A stretch of 64,000 bases of DNA from NCBI RefSeq assembly GCF_900018785.1, contig NZ_FCOY01000007.1, positions 1,164,632-1,228,631 on the forward strand, in the 5' to 3' direction. The DNA is from Xanthomonas massiliensis. Its GTDB lineage: Bacteria > Pseudomonadota > Gammaproteobacteria > Xanthomonadales > Xanthomonadaceae. A program made the position numbers and the translations under genes. Every line of letters starts with the position of its first letter. The first letter of the stretch is position 1. Shown piece by piece: positions 19,959-28,048 of this stretch. The notes below the pieces were generated by a model, which did not search any database, was not told where the DNA came from, and was given only the letters and a program-made list of their open reading frames with translations.

Positions 19959-21063
19959 GCGGTGCCGTAGGTGCATGCGTCTGCGGATGCGCGGCGCAGG
20001 AACAGGCGTCCGCGACGAGTGGAGGACTCATCCTTCAACCGGTAAGCCGGCATGACCCGGCGTGCGGTGCCTGCCGCGATCCCGGACACCGGCGTTGCGC
20101 CGCTGCCGGCCATCAAGAGCACGCCGGCTGGTGCGGACACGGCATGCCGTCCGGCAGCAAGCGCGGTTCTCTGCCGGGCCTGGCGATGCATGCATCGATA
20201 ACCAGTAGATTCGCACTCCCAAGTGCCATCGTCCGCTTGCGGCCCCTCTGGCGAGAGGGCGACCCCCGGCATCTTCGTCGGCCAGCAGTCGCGGCCTTTC
20301 GCGCTGGCATCGCCGGTCCTGGCGACGCGTGCAGGATGGCCGGAAAATTCGCACCCCAAGTACCACGGCTCACTTACGAACCCTCTGGCGAGAGGGCGAC
20401 GCCCAGGCATCTTCGTCGGCCAGCAGTCGCGGCCTTTCGCGCTGGCATCTCCGGTCCTGGCGATGCATGCACGATGGCCGGAGAATTCGCACTCCCTGGT
20501 ATCCAGGCTACTTACGGGCCTTCTGGCGAAAACGGCGATGCCTGGCATCTCCATCAGCCAGCGGCCGCGATCTTTCGCTTTGGCATCGCCGGTCACGGCG
20601 ACGCATGAGTGGTTGGAGGATTCGCACTCCCAGGCGCCGTGGCTCGCCCACGGGCCATCTGCAGCGACGGAGATTCGGCATCTCCATGGACCAGCACCGC
20701 CATGCCCGGTCCGCGTTGGAGCGATGATCGATGTGGTCGCAACACCGATCGCGCGTGGCAGCAACGACCTGCGAACCGGCCAACCTGCCGATGACAGGCC
20801 GGGCAGGTAGGGGCCCTCCCTCCAATCGCCGGCGGGATACCGGACCGCCGGCGACCGATTCAAGCCGCGGCCTCGTGACCGACGACCTCGATCTCCCAGC
20901 CGCTCCAGCCGTCTCTACCGCGGTTCGTTCCGTGGACATCGGCCACGATCCATCGCGGGATTCCCGGCGCGGGAAGTGCCACCGGCACCGAAACGCATCG
21001 ACCAGGCAACGCGGCTCGCTCCAGCGACGCAGGGTGCGCTGGCCGCCGCGCCCCCGCCCGCAC
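19959..21063. other. Gene-free interval dominated by tandem repeats
   Basis: A 1.1-kb gap between the oxygenase and the radical SAM gene. The centre is a tandem repeat array (separate entry). Long open frames cross it on both strands, but their residues mirror the repeat unit (for example GDASAKGRDCWPTKMPG on the minus strand) and there is no ribosome-binding site or recognisable domain. I call no gene. Confidence 0.6.
20190..20730. repeat. Four imperfect tandem copies of a ~137-bp unit
   Basis: The landmark CTCTGGCGAGAGGGC at 20246 recurs at 20383, then as TTCTGGCGAAAACGGC at 20521 and ATCTGCAGCGACGG at 20657; spacing is 136-138 bases. Each copy also has GGCATCTTCGTCGGCCAGCA, TTTCGC(GC)TTGGCATC, a GGTCCTGGCGA segment and GATTCGCACTCCC. 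Divergence grows towards the right. The unit differs from those at 15.4 and 24.3 kb. Confidence 0.85.
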
Positions 21064-22149
21064 TCAGAACAGCTCGCCCTGCGGCGACGCCGGCCGCGGC
21101 GGCAACGGCGGCGTGAAACGGCTGCAGTCCAGGCCGGCGAAGCGCCCGCCGTCGAAGCCGAACCGGCGCCGGGCCAGCGCGAAGCGGCGCGCGAGCAACT
21201 CCGCGTATACGCCCTGGCCACTCATGCGCGTGCCGAACCGGCTGTCGTAGTCCTTGCCGCCGCGCAGCTGGCGGATCGTGCTCATCACGTGCTCGGCGCG
21301 GTCGGGTACGTGCGCTTCCAGCCAGTCCCGGAACAGCGGCGCGACCTCGTGCGGCAGGCGCAGCAGCACGTAGCCGGCGGTGCCGGCGCCGGCCTCGCGC
21401 GCCGCTTCCAGTATCGCTTCCAGCTCGGCGTCGTTTACCCACGGGATCATCGGTGCGGCCATCACCCCGACCGGGACCCCGGCCTCGGCCAGGCGCTTCA
21501 TCGCCCGCAGGCGCGCATGCGGGGCGGCGGCGCGCGGCTCCAGCCGCGCCGACAGGTGTGGGTCCAGGGTGGTCACCGAGAACGCCACGCTCACCAGGTT
21601 CTGCTCGGCCAGCGGCACCAGCAGGTCCAGGTCGCGCTCGACCAGCGCGTTCTTGGTGATCAGGGTGAAGGGATGACGCGTCTCCAGCAGCACCTCGATC
21701 AGGCGCCGGGTCAGCTGCAGCTTGCGCTCGATCGGCTGGTAGGCATCGGTGTTGATGCCCAGCGCGATCGGCGCGGGCACGTAGCCGGGCCTGGCCAGCT
21801 CGCGACGCAGCAGTTCCGGCGCGTTGGTCTTGGCGAACAGGCGTGTCTCGAAGTCCAGCCCCGGCGACAGGTTGAGGTAGGCGTGGCTGGGGCGGGCGAA
21901 GCAGTACGAGCAGCCGTGCTCGCAGCCGCGGTACGGGTTCACCGAGCGGTCGAAGCCGACGTCCGGCGAGGTGTTGCGGCTGATGATGCTGCGCGCGGTT
22001 TCCTCGGTGACCTGGGTACGCAGCCGCGGCGCGGCGAACTCGTCCGCCTCCGCGCCGTCCCAGCCGTCGTCGAAGGCCTCGCTGACGGTCACCTCGAAGC
22101 GCCCGGGCAGGTGCCGGAGTGCACCCCGTCCTTTGATCGGTGTAGCCAT
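21064..22149 (-). CDS. PA0069-family radical SAM protein (SplB-related)
   Basis: A 361-residue protein. The radical SAM cluster motif is CEHGCSYC (about 77-84) within NPYRGCEHGCSYCFARPSHAYL. LGINTDAYQPIERKLQLTR, ITKNALVERDLDLL, SVTTLDPHLSARLEPRAAAP and GAPMIPWVND-type blocks (here AAPMIPWVND) are those of the PA0069 group. A 4Fe-4S cluster and S-adenosylmethionine are expected; the reaction is unknown, though distant similarity to spore photoproduct lyase is often noted. It is divergent from the cardiolipin synthase gene. Confidence 0.9.
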   Translation of the reverse strand: MATPIKGRGALRHLPGRFEVTVSEAFDDGWDGAEADEFAAPRLRTQVTEETARSIISRNTSPDVGFDRSVNPYRGCEHGCSYCFARPSHAYLNLSPGLDFETRLFAKTNAPELLRRELARPGYVPAPIALGINTDAYQPIERKLQLTRRLIEVLLETRHPFTLITKNALVERDLDLLVPLAEQNLVSVAFSVTTLDPHLSARLEPRAAAPHARLRAMKRLAEAGVPVGVMAAPMIPWVNDAELEAILEAAREAGAGTAGYVLLRLPHEVAPLFRDWLEAHVPDRAEHVMSTIRQLRGGKDYDSRFGTRMSGQGVYAELLARRFALARRRFGFDGGRFAGLDCSRFTPPLPPRPASPQGELF

Positions 22150-22253
22150 TGCACGAGGCTAGCGCGGCCGCGTCTCGCCGCCTGCGACGCGGCCTGAAGG
22201 GTTCAGCCGCTCCTCCGGGCCTGGCGAAGGCGGCGGACCGATAGAATCCGCCC

Positions 22254-23717
22254 ATGCCCTTCGCCGCCCTCTCCAGCGCCTGGCAGTGGCTCGCCGGCCT
22301 GCCGCACCTGTCGGCGTGGCTGACCGCCGCCTACGTCGCCTACCTGGCCTACCTGCTCGTCTGGATCGTGCTGCAGAAGCGCGAGCCGGCGGCGACGCTG
22401 AGCTGGATCCTGTCGCTGGCCGCGCTGCCCTACCTCGGGCTGTTCATCTACTGGCTGCTCGGGCCGCAGCGGATCAAGCGCCAGCGCCTGCGCCGCGGCC
22501 GCTCGCGGGCGGGTCTGGAGCAATACGGCGCGATGTGCCCGGTGGATGCCGACTGCAGCGAGCTGGCCCTGCTGGCCCAGGCCAGCACCGGCCTGGCCCC
22601 GTCCTCGGCCACCCGCGCGGACCTGCTGGTGGACGGCGCGGCGACCTATGCCGCGCTGCTGGAAGCGATCGCCGCGGCCACCGACCACGTGCACCTGGAG
22701 TACTACATCTTCGAGCCGGACACGACCGGCACCCGGGTGCGCGACGCCCTGGTCGAGCGCGCGCGCGCCGGCGTCGCGGTGAGGGTGCTGCTCGACGCGG
22801 TCGGCTCCTCGCGCGTGCGCCGCGCGTTCCTGGAACCGCTGCGCCAGGCCGGCGGCGAAGTGCTCTGGTTCCATCCCGCACAGGTGCTCAAGCCGTTCCG
22901 GCGGCCCTGGGTGAACCTGCGCACCCACCGCAAGATCGCCATCGTCGACGGGCGCATCGCCTTCACCGGCGGCATCAACGTGACCGACACGGAGAACGAG
23001 GCGCTGCGCGCCGACGCCTACCGCGACCTGCACCTGCGCGTGGAAGGCCACGTGGTACGCAGCCTGCAGATGGTCTTCGTCGAGGACTGGCTGTATGCCG
23101 GCCGCCAGGCCACCTCGTCGCTGGACGTGCACCGGCTATGGCCGCGCGACATGCCTGCGCGGCGCGACGGCGGCATCCATGCCCAGGTGGTGGTCTCCGG
23201 GCCGGATTCGGCGCTGGAGGCCATCCACCGCCTGCACGTCGCCGCCATCCACGGCGCACGCGAGCGCGTGTGGCTGGCCACGCCGTACTTCGTGCCCGGC
23301 GAGGCCGCGCGCATGGCATTGACCTCGGCGGCGCTGGCCGGCCTGGACGTGCGCCTGCTGGTGCCGCGGGTCAGCGACTCGCGCTTCGTCACCTGGGCGG
23401 CGCGCTCGTACTTCGACGAACTGCTGGCCGCCGGCGTGCGCGTGTTCGAGTACGGCCCGCGCATGCTGCACAGCAAGGCCCTGCTGGTGGACGCGGAGCT
23501 GTGCCTGTTCGGCAGCGCCAACTTCGACCACCGCAGCTTCCGCCTCAACTTCGAGGTCTCCATGCTGTTCCGCGACCGCGCCATGGCCGCCGCGCTGGAA
23601 GCGGTCCTGGCCGGCGACCTGGCCCAGGCGCGCGAGGTCACCGCCCCGCGCGGCGGCAGCCTGTGGCGCCAGCGCCTGCCCGAGGCGATGGCGCGCCTGG
23701 CCTCGCCGTTGCTGTAG
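22254..23717 (+). CDS. cls: Cardiolipin synthase, phospholipase-D family
   Basis: A 487-residue inner-membrane enzyme that joins two phosphatidylglycerols into cardiolipin and glycerol. Two membrane segments lie at the N-terminus (AWLTAAYVAYLAYLLVWIVL, then LSLAALPYLGLFIYWLLG). Two HxKxxxxD motifs follow: HRKIAIVDGRIAFTGGIN (about 223-240) and HSKALLVDAELCLFGSANFD (about 404-423). Length is standard. The PLDc_N start and ATG 22254 agree. The small membrane protein gene follows 67 bases downstream. Confidence 0.94.
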   Translation: MPFAALSSAWQWLAGLPHLSAWLTAAYVAYLAYLLVWIVLQKREPAATLSWILSLAALPYLGLFIYWLLGPQRIKRQRLRRGRSRAGLEQYGAMCPVDADCSELALLAQASTGLAPSSATRADLLVDGAATYAALLEAIAAATDHVHLEYYIFEPDTTGTRVRDALVERARAGVAVRVLLDAVGSSRVRRAFLEPLRQAGGEVLWFHPAQVLKPFRRPWVNLRTHRKIAIVDGRIAFTGGINVTDTENEALRADAYRDLHLRVEGHVVRSLQMVFVEDWLYAGRQATSSLDVHRLWPRDMPARRDGGIHAQVVVSGPDSALEAIHRLHVAAIHGARERVWLATPYFVPGEAARMALTSAALAGLDVRLLVPRVSDSRFVTWAARSYFDELLAAGVRVFEYGPRMLHSKALLVDAELCLFGSANFDHRSFRLNFEVSMLFRDRAMAAALEAVLAGDLAQAREVTAPRGGSLWRQRLPEAMARLASPLL

Positions 23718-23784
23718 CGCGCCACGTGGAACGCGGCACCGCGCAGGCGCTACACTCCGCCGGTCTCCGGGGAGGATGCGCGTG

Positions 23785-24045
23785 ATGCACTGGTTGTTCC
23801 TGCTGCTGGCCTTCGGCGCCCTCGTGCTGGCGTTTTCCACGCCGCACATGGGCCTGCTGCTGCTGTCGCTGCTGGCTTCGCTGCTGTTCTTCGTGCTGTG
23901 GATCCGCGGCTGGTACCTGGCCCGGATGGGGCAAGCCGACAACCGGACCCCGCTCATGGTCACGCCGGCCGAATTGCAGCGCATGCGCGAGCAGGCGCGG
24001 GCGCGGCGCGACCAGGACCCGGCCGGGGACCGGCAGGCACACTGA
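23785..24045 (+). CDS. Small hypothetical membrane protein
   Basis: An 86-residue protein with two membrane segments (WLFLLLAFGALVLAF and LLLLSLLASLLFFVLWIRGW) and an Arg-rich cytoplasmic tail (LQRMREQARARRDQ). The ribosome-binding site GGGGAGG at 23769-23775 abuts an upstream ATG at 23776 with no spacing, so ATG 23785 (or GTG 23782) is the likelier start. It follows the cardiolipin synthase gene on the same strand. Function unknown. Confidence 0.65.
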   Translation: MHWLFLLLAFGALVLAFSTPHMGLLLLSLLASLLFFVLWIRGWYLARMGQADNRTPLMVTPAELQRMREQARARRDQDPAGDRQAH

Positions 24046-25426
24046 CACCCGGCCGCCGCGCCGGTCGGTCTTGCAGAAGCTCCTCCTGCGACGCCTTCGC
24101 CGGTGCGGGCAGGCCCTAGCGACCGGGTGGCCGGCAGGCCACCCCGATTACGTCTCGTGCGTCCGCTCTCCACCAGTTGCGTTCCTGACCCCGCAGCCTC
24201 GTGACGGATGCGGCACGCGCGTCCCCGACCGGCAGCCGATAGAGGGCGGCCGCGCGCCGACGCCGGGCCGTCATGCGGTGCCGCGGCCAAGTGCCGGCTC
24301 AAGCGTGACTCGGGCGTTGACGGAACCGTCGGACGTATCGCCACCCAGCCGCGACGCCGGTCGGCCAGGCGACGGCCGTCCCGGAGCTCGTGCCGACCGA
24401 TGCCAGCCGGATATCCCCGCCAAACCTGCCGACCTGAGGTGGTTGGAAAGGCCGGGCATTCCGAACGCCGCGGTCACGTCTCGCACGACCGGCCGCCGCC
24501 TCCGGCATTTCGCTCGTGTCCAGCGGCCTCATGGCGATGGTGGCCCTCCGTCGGTGTACCGCCGCCCGGCCGCGACGCCGGTCGGCCAGGCGACGGCCGC
24601 CGTCCCGGAGCTCGTGCCGGCCGATGCCCCCCCCAGGCATCCCCGCCAAACCTGCCGATCTGAGGTGGTTGGAAGGACCGGGCTTTCCGAACGCCGCGGT
24701 CACGTCTCGCACAACCGGCCGCCGCCTCCGGCATTTCGCTCGTGTCCAGCGGCCTCATGGCGATGGTGGCCCGGGTGTCCTCGAGCGGAAGCCCCAAGGA
24801 CGAACCAGCGTCGACGCCGGCCTATGAGGTGGTGCCGCGCTGACAGCCGCTCCGCAGGTCCCGGCGATCATGACCCGGGCCTCGCTCGAACTGTCGGACA
24901 CATCGCTGTGCGACCGCTGCTCCCGTTGGCCGAGCGACGGCCACCATTCTGGAGCTCGTTGCCGTTCCATGCCGCGCTAGGCGCTGCCGCCAAATCCGCC
25001 GACTGGAGTAGGGAGGTCACGCTTTCCCGGCCGCCACACCTCGTACGACAGGCCGCCGCTTGCAGCGCTTGCATTCCTGCCCGGCGGCCCGATGGCGATC
25101 ACGGCGCGCGGGTGTCCTCGACCGGAACCCCGGCGAGGACGCCGTCCGCTATCCGACCAACACGACGATGGTCCCCGCTGACCGGCACCGACCGGAACCA
25201 TTCGCCACTCGCGCCAACCAAGGCAGAGCGCCGTGCCCGACCGCGCCTTCCCCGATGCATGCCACCCGGGCACCGGAATTCGCCGCAAATCATGCCGCGT
25301 AGTACGGCTTCATGCTTCCGTCCGCCCTGTCGCAATCCCCGACAACGCCAAGCCTCGGCGGCCGCGCCATGACGCGTCGCCTAGGCCGGATTCCCATCCG
25401 TTGGCGAACGGGCCTCGCTAACGGCG
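24046..25426. other. Gene-free interval with degenerate tandem repeats
   Basis: About 1.4 kb between a small membrane-protein gene and the exbD2 terminator. It contains the repeat array described separately. No open frame shows a recognisable domain or a ribosome-binding site. The first 300 bases (24046-24350) are partly similar to the repeat edges but hold nothing I can name. Confidence 0.6.
24351..25130. repeat. Imperfect tandem repeat, ~225-bp unit (two strong copies, one decayed)
   Basis: Copy 1 starts GCGACGCCGGTCGGCCAGG at 24351 and copy 2 at 24572. Both run through CCCGGAGCTCGTGCC, CCCGCCAAACCTGCCGA, TGAGGTGGTTGGAA, CCGAACGCCGCGGTCACGTC and GTCCAGCGGCCTCATGGCG with high identity. A third, much decayed copy follows at about 24900-25130 (GGAGCTCGTTGCCG, AAATCCGCCGACTGGAGT, GAGGTCACGCTTTCC). 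Confidence 0.8.
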
Positions 25427-25458
25427 AAAAAAAAGGCGCCACCGTCGCCGGTGGCACC
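25427..25458 (-). terminator. Intrinsic terminator of the tonB-exbB-exbD operon
   Basis: On the minus strand GGTGCCACC (25458-25450), a 6-base loop and GGTGGCGCC (25443-25435) form a 9-bp stem with one G-U pair, followed by eight T (25434-25427). It lies 80 bases past the exbD2 stop codon. Confidence 0.9.
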
Positions 25459-25538
25459 TTGCAGTCGCGTCATGACTGGTTTTACGCGGCGGGCATCGCG
25501 CCGGGTGCTTGACGCCCCCGCGGTTGTCGCGGTTACGG

Positions 25539-25949
25539 CTACTGCTGGACGAAGCCGATCTTCTTCATGTCCGCGTTCTTGGCGGCAGCCAGAACCCTGG
25601 CCATCACCTCGTACTCGGAATCGGGGTTGGCATCGATCCGCAGCTCGGGCTGGTTGGTCGGATCCTTCTGCACTTCCTCCTCCATGCGCTGCTGCAGCTC
25701 GCCCACGGCGACCGGATTGTTGTTCCAGTACACCTGGTTGCTGGCGTCGATGCGCAGCTCGATCGGCGGCGGCGGCTCCGTGGTCTGCGGCGGCGGGTTG
25801 AGCACCCGCTGCGGCAGATCGACGGCGATCGGGTAGGTCATGATCGGGGCGGTGACGATGAAGATGATCAGCAGCACCAGCATCACGTCGATCAGCGGCG
25901 TGACGTTGATTTCGGCCATCGGCCCCTTGTTGCCACTACTGAAGGCCAT
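25539..25949 (-). CDS. exbD2: ExbD-family proton-channel protein, second copy
   Basis: A 136-residue inner-membrane protein of the TonB energising complex. One membrane helix with the essential aspartate ([20 protein letters not shown] at about 21) is followed by a periplasmic domain with a proline-rich neck ([11 protein letters not shown], about 52-62) and the typical ELRIDAN segment. It lies 3 bases after exbD1 in the order tonB-exbB-exbD1-exbD2 known from Xanthomonas campestris, where exbD2 is dispensable for iron uptake but needed for some plant responses (established for that species). It differs clearly from exbD1 beyond the membrane helix, so the pair is not a recent duplication. Confidence 0.93.
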   Translation of the reverse strand: MAFSSGNKGPMAEINVTPLIDVMLVLLIIFIVTAPIMTYPIAVDLPQRVLNPPPQTTEPPPPIELRIDASNQVYWNNNPVAVGELQQRMEEEVQKDPTNQPELRIDANPDSEYEVMARVLAAAKNADMKKIGFVQQ

Positions 25950-25952
25950 GGT

Positions 25953-26381
25953 TTATTGCCCCTTCTTCTCTTTGGTCGCAACGAACCCGATGTCCAGCAT
26001 GCCCTGGCCTTGCGCGATCTTGGTGATGTCGTTGATCGTGCTCATCTTGGTGGTCCTGTCGCCACGCAGGTTGAGCGGGGGCTGGGGCGTCTGCTGGGCG
26101 GCGGTCGACAGGCGCGATTCCAGGGTTTCCTTGGTGATCGGCTCGTCGTTCCAGTAGAGCGAACCGTCTTCCTTGACCGCGAGCGTGATCGGATTGGAAC
26201 GCTTCTGTTCGTCTTCCGGTTTCTGCTTGAGGTTGGCCTCGGGCAGCTCGACCTTCACCTTGTGCGACATCAGGGGCGCCGTGATGATGAAGATGATCAG
26301 CAGCACCAGCATCACGTCCACGAGGGGGGTGACGTTGATGTCGGCCATCGGGCCGGCGCTGTTACCACTACTGAAAGCCAT
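25953..26381 (-). CDS. exbD1: ExbD proton-channel protein, first copy
   Basis: A 142-residue protein: [37 protein letters not shown], with the proton-pathway Asp at about 22, then a periplasmic domain (ITLAVKEDGSLYWNDEPITKETL). It works with ExbB to convert the proton gradient into TonB movement. It follows exbB by 48 bases and precedes exbD2 by 3 bases. The first 40 residues are nearly identical in pattern to exbD2, the remainder is not. Confidence 0.95.
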   Translation of the reverse strand: MAFSSGNSAGPMADINVTPLVDVMLVLLIIFIITAPLMSHKVKVELPEANLKQKPEDEQKRSNPITLAVKEDGSLYWNDEPITKETLESRLSTAAQQTPQPPLNLRGDRTTKMSTINDITKIAQGQGMLDIGFVATKEKKGQ

Positions 26382-26429
26382 AACGGGCTCCGTCTAGGTC
26401 GTTGCGATGACTGCTTGTACCGGTCCGGC

Positions 26430-27179
26430 TCAGTGGATGCGCGAGCCGGTGGCGAAGAAGTCGTGCAGGTCGTGCGCGAAGGTGTCGAACTTGGCGATCG
26501 TCGCGTTGTTGATCTTGCTGAAGAAGTTGAACGCGAACACCGCCGGGATGGCCACGAACAGGCCGATGGCGGTCATGATCAGCGCCTCGCCCACCGGGCC
26601 GGCGACCGCGTCGATCGAGGCCGAGCCGGAAGCACCGATCTTGATCAGGGCGCCGTAGATGCCCCACACGGTACCGAGCAGACCGACGAACGGGGCGGTC
26701 GCGCCGACGGTGGCCAGCAGGATCATGCCCGACTGCAGGCGGCCGCTCTCGCGCACCACAGCCTGGCGCAGGGCACGATCGACGAACTCCGAGCGGCTCA
26801 GGTTCTCGCCCTTGCCTTCGATCTTCTGGTAGTAGGCCGCGGCCTGGGCGGCGTCCAGCGCGATCTTGGAGAAGGGCTCGGAAACGGGCTCCTCTTCCAT
26901 CGCCTTGACGGCTTCCTGGGCGTTCGGGGCTTCCCAGAACTTGTTGACGACGCGCTCGGCGGCGCTCTTGAGGCGGGTGGCACGGAAGATGTTGATGATC
27001 GTCCAGTACCAGGACGAGGCCGACATGACGATCAGGGTGATCAGCACCACCCAGGACACGGCGAACTCGCCAGGATTGGAGGTCATTTCGCCCAGCAGAT
27101 GCCCGAAGCCCATCTGCGAGAGGGCGGCCGATGCATTGCTACCCCCGGCAGCAGCGGCGATGAAGATTTCCTGCAGCAT
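26430..27179 (-). CDS. exbB: ExbB proton-channel protein
   Basis: A 249-residue inner-membrane MotA/TolQ/ExbB-family protein with three membrane helices: SWVVLITLIVMSASSWYWTI (about 42-61), ILLATVGATAPFVGLLGTVWGIYGAL (about 150-176) and EALIMTAIGLFVAIPAVFAFNFF (about 195-217). ATVGATAPFVGLLGTVWGI is the diagnostic motif of the proton channel. It lies 84 bases downstream of tonB across an attenuator-like hairpin, and 48 bases before exbD1. Confidence 0.96.
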   Translation of the reverse strand: MLQEIFIAAAAGGSNASAALSQMGFGHLLGEMTSNPGEFAVSWVVLITLIVMSASSWYWTIINIFRATRLKSAAERVVNKFWEAPNAQEAVKAMEEEPVSEPFSKIALDAAQAAAYYQKIEGKGENLSRSEFVDRALRQAVVRESGRLQSGMILLATVGATAPFVGLLGTVWGIYGALIKIGASGSASIDAVAGPVGEALIMTAIGLFVAIPAVFAFNFFSKINNATIAKFDTFAHDLHDFFATGSRIH

Positions 27180-27220
27180 GACGCTTACCTTTGTTGTGTG
27201 TTGAAGAAGGGTGGTGCGGG

Positions 27221-27265
27221 AAAAACCTGGATCCGTGGGCCGGCCGCGGCCGGCCCCTGCGGATC
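27221..27265 (-). terminator. Attenuator-like hairpin between tonB and exbB
   Basis: Directly at the tonB stop codon, arms 27230-27245 and 27248-27265 pair over 6 + 9 bp (CGGATC/GATCCG and GGCCGGCCC/GGGCCGGCC). The sequence then reads CCAGG and five T on the minus strand. It may end part of the tonB transcripts and lower exbBD expression relative to tonB, or protect the tonB 3' end. Confidence 0.6.
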
Positions 27266-27896
27266 AGTTCAGGGCGAAGTTGACCGGGACGCGGACGCGG
27301 CCGGCGCTCTTCTTGCCATCAACCATGGCGGCGTTGAACTTCCACCTGCGTGCCGCTTCCATTGCGGCGCGGTCGAGGTCGCGATTGCGGCTGGACTTTT
27401 CGACCGAGACATTGGTGACGTTGCCACTGGCATCCACGTCGATGATCAGGATGACCTCGCCCTGGATGCCGGCGCGGAACGCGGACGGCGGGTACTTCGG
27501 CGGGTTCATGTTCTTCGAGGAGATGTCCACGCTCGCGCTGACGTCGCTCGGCGGGGCCGGGGGCGAGGGCGGCGAGGGCGGGGTGACGATGTCGTTGGCG
27601 CGCGGCTCGGGCACGTCGACGATCGGCGCCTGCGGCGGCGGCGGCACCGGGCTCGGCTTCGGCGGCGCCAGGTTCTTCACCGGCGGCGGAGGGGGCGGCG
27701 GCGGCGCATCGACCAGGGTCACGGCGATATTGCGCTCCTTCTCGGCCACGGCCTTGGGCGCGACCGCCGGAATCAGCAGCAACATCAGCACCGTCAGATG
27801 CAGTGCGATTACGAAGGCATATCCGAAGATCCGGGCCCAGTTCAGGCCCTTCTTGTCCTCTTCGGGTCGCCGGTGGACAACCAGTTGTTCCGTCAT
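27264..27896 (-). CDS. tonB: TonB energy transducer
   Basis: A 210-residue periplasm-spanning protein. The N-terminal anchor is FGYAFVIALHLTVLMLLLIPAV (about 24-45) with the conserved His. A proline-rich spacer follows (PPPPPPPPVKNLAPPKP and PPSPPSPPAPP, about 64-120). The C-terminal TonB domain reads YPPSAFRAGIQGEVILIIDVDASGNVTNV (about 135-165) and RRWKFNAA. It passes energy from ExbB-ExbD to outer-membrane receptors such as the one at 9.9-12.0 kb. It is first in its operon; no clear Fur box is visible upstream. Confidence 0.95.
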   Translation of the reverse strand: MTEQLVVHRRPEEDKKGLNWARIFGYAFVIALHLTVLMLLLIPAVAPKAVAEKERNIAVTLVDAPPPPPPPPVKNLAPPKPSPVPPPPQAPIVDVPEPRANDIVTPPSPPSPPAPPSDVSASVDISSKNMNPPKYPPSAFRAGIQGEVILIIDVDASGNVTNVSVEKSSRNRDLDRAAMEAARRWKFNAAMVDGKKSAGRVRVPVNFALN

Positions 27897-28048
27897 GCGC
27901 CGTTGGCTCGTGATAGGGGAGTGGGATCCGACCCGGGGCAGAAATCCTGGTTCAGGCGGCGGATATGTTGCACCGCACTAAAACCAAGCTTATACCAATC
28001 CCGGCGGCCTGCACTACACGTAGGCAGGAAATTTTGCGTGAAATCCGG

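Noticed and set aside
19943-20863. A 306-codon minus-strand frame across the 137-bp repeats
   Set aside because: It repeats the tandem unit, overlaps the oxygenase end, has no ribosome-binding site and no domain. It is kept only as a finding about the array.
23719-23735. A further parS-like site (GCCACGTGGAACG)
   Set aside because: Only the right half matches; the left half lacks the TTC arm, so it is not a palindrome.
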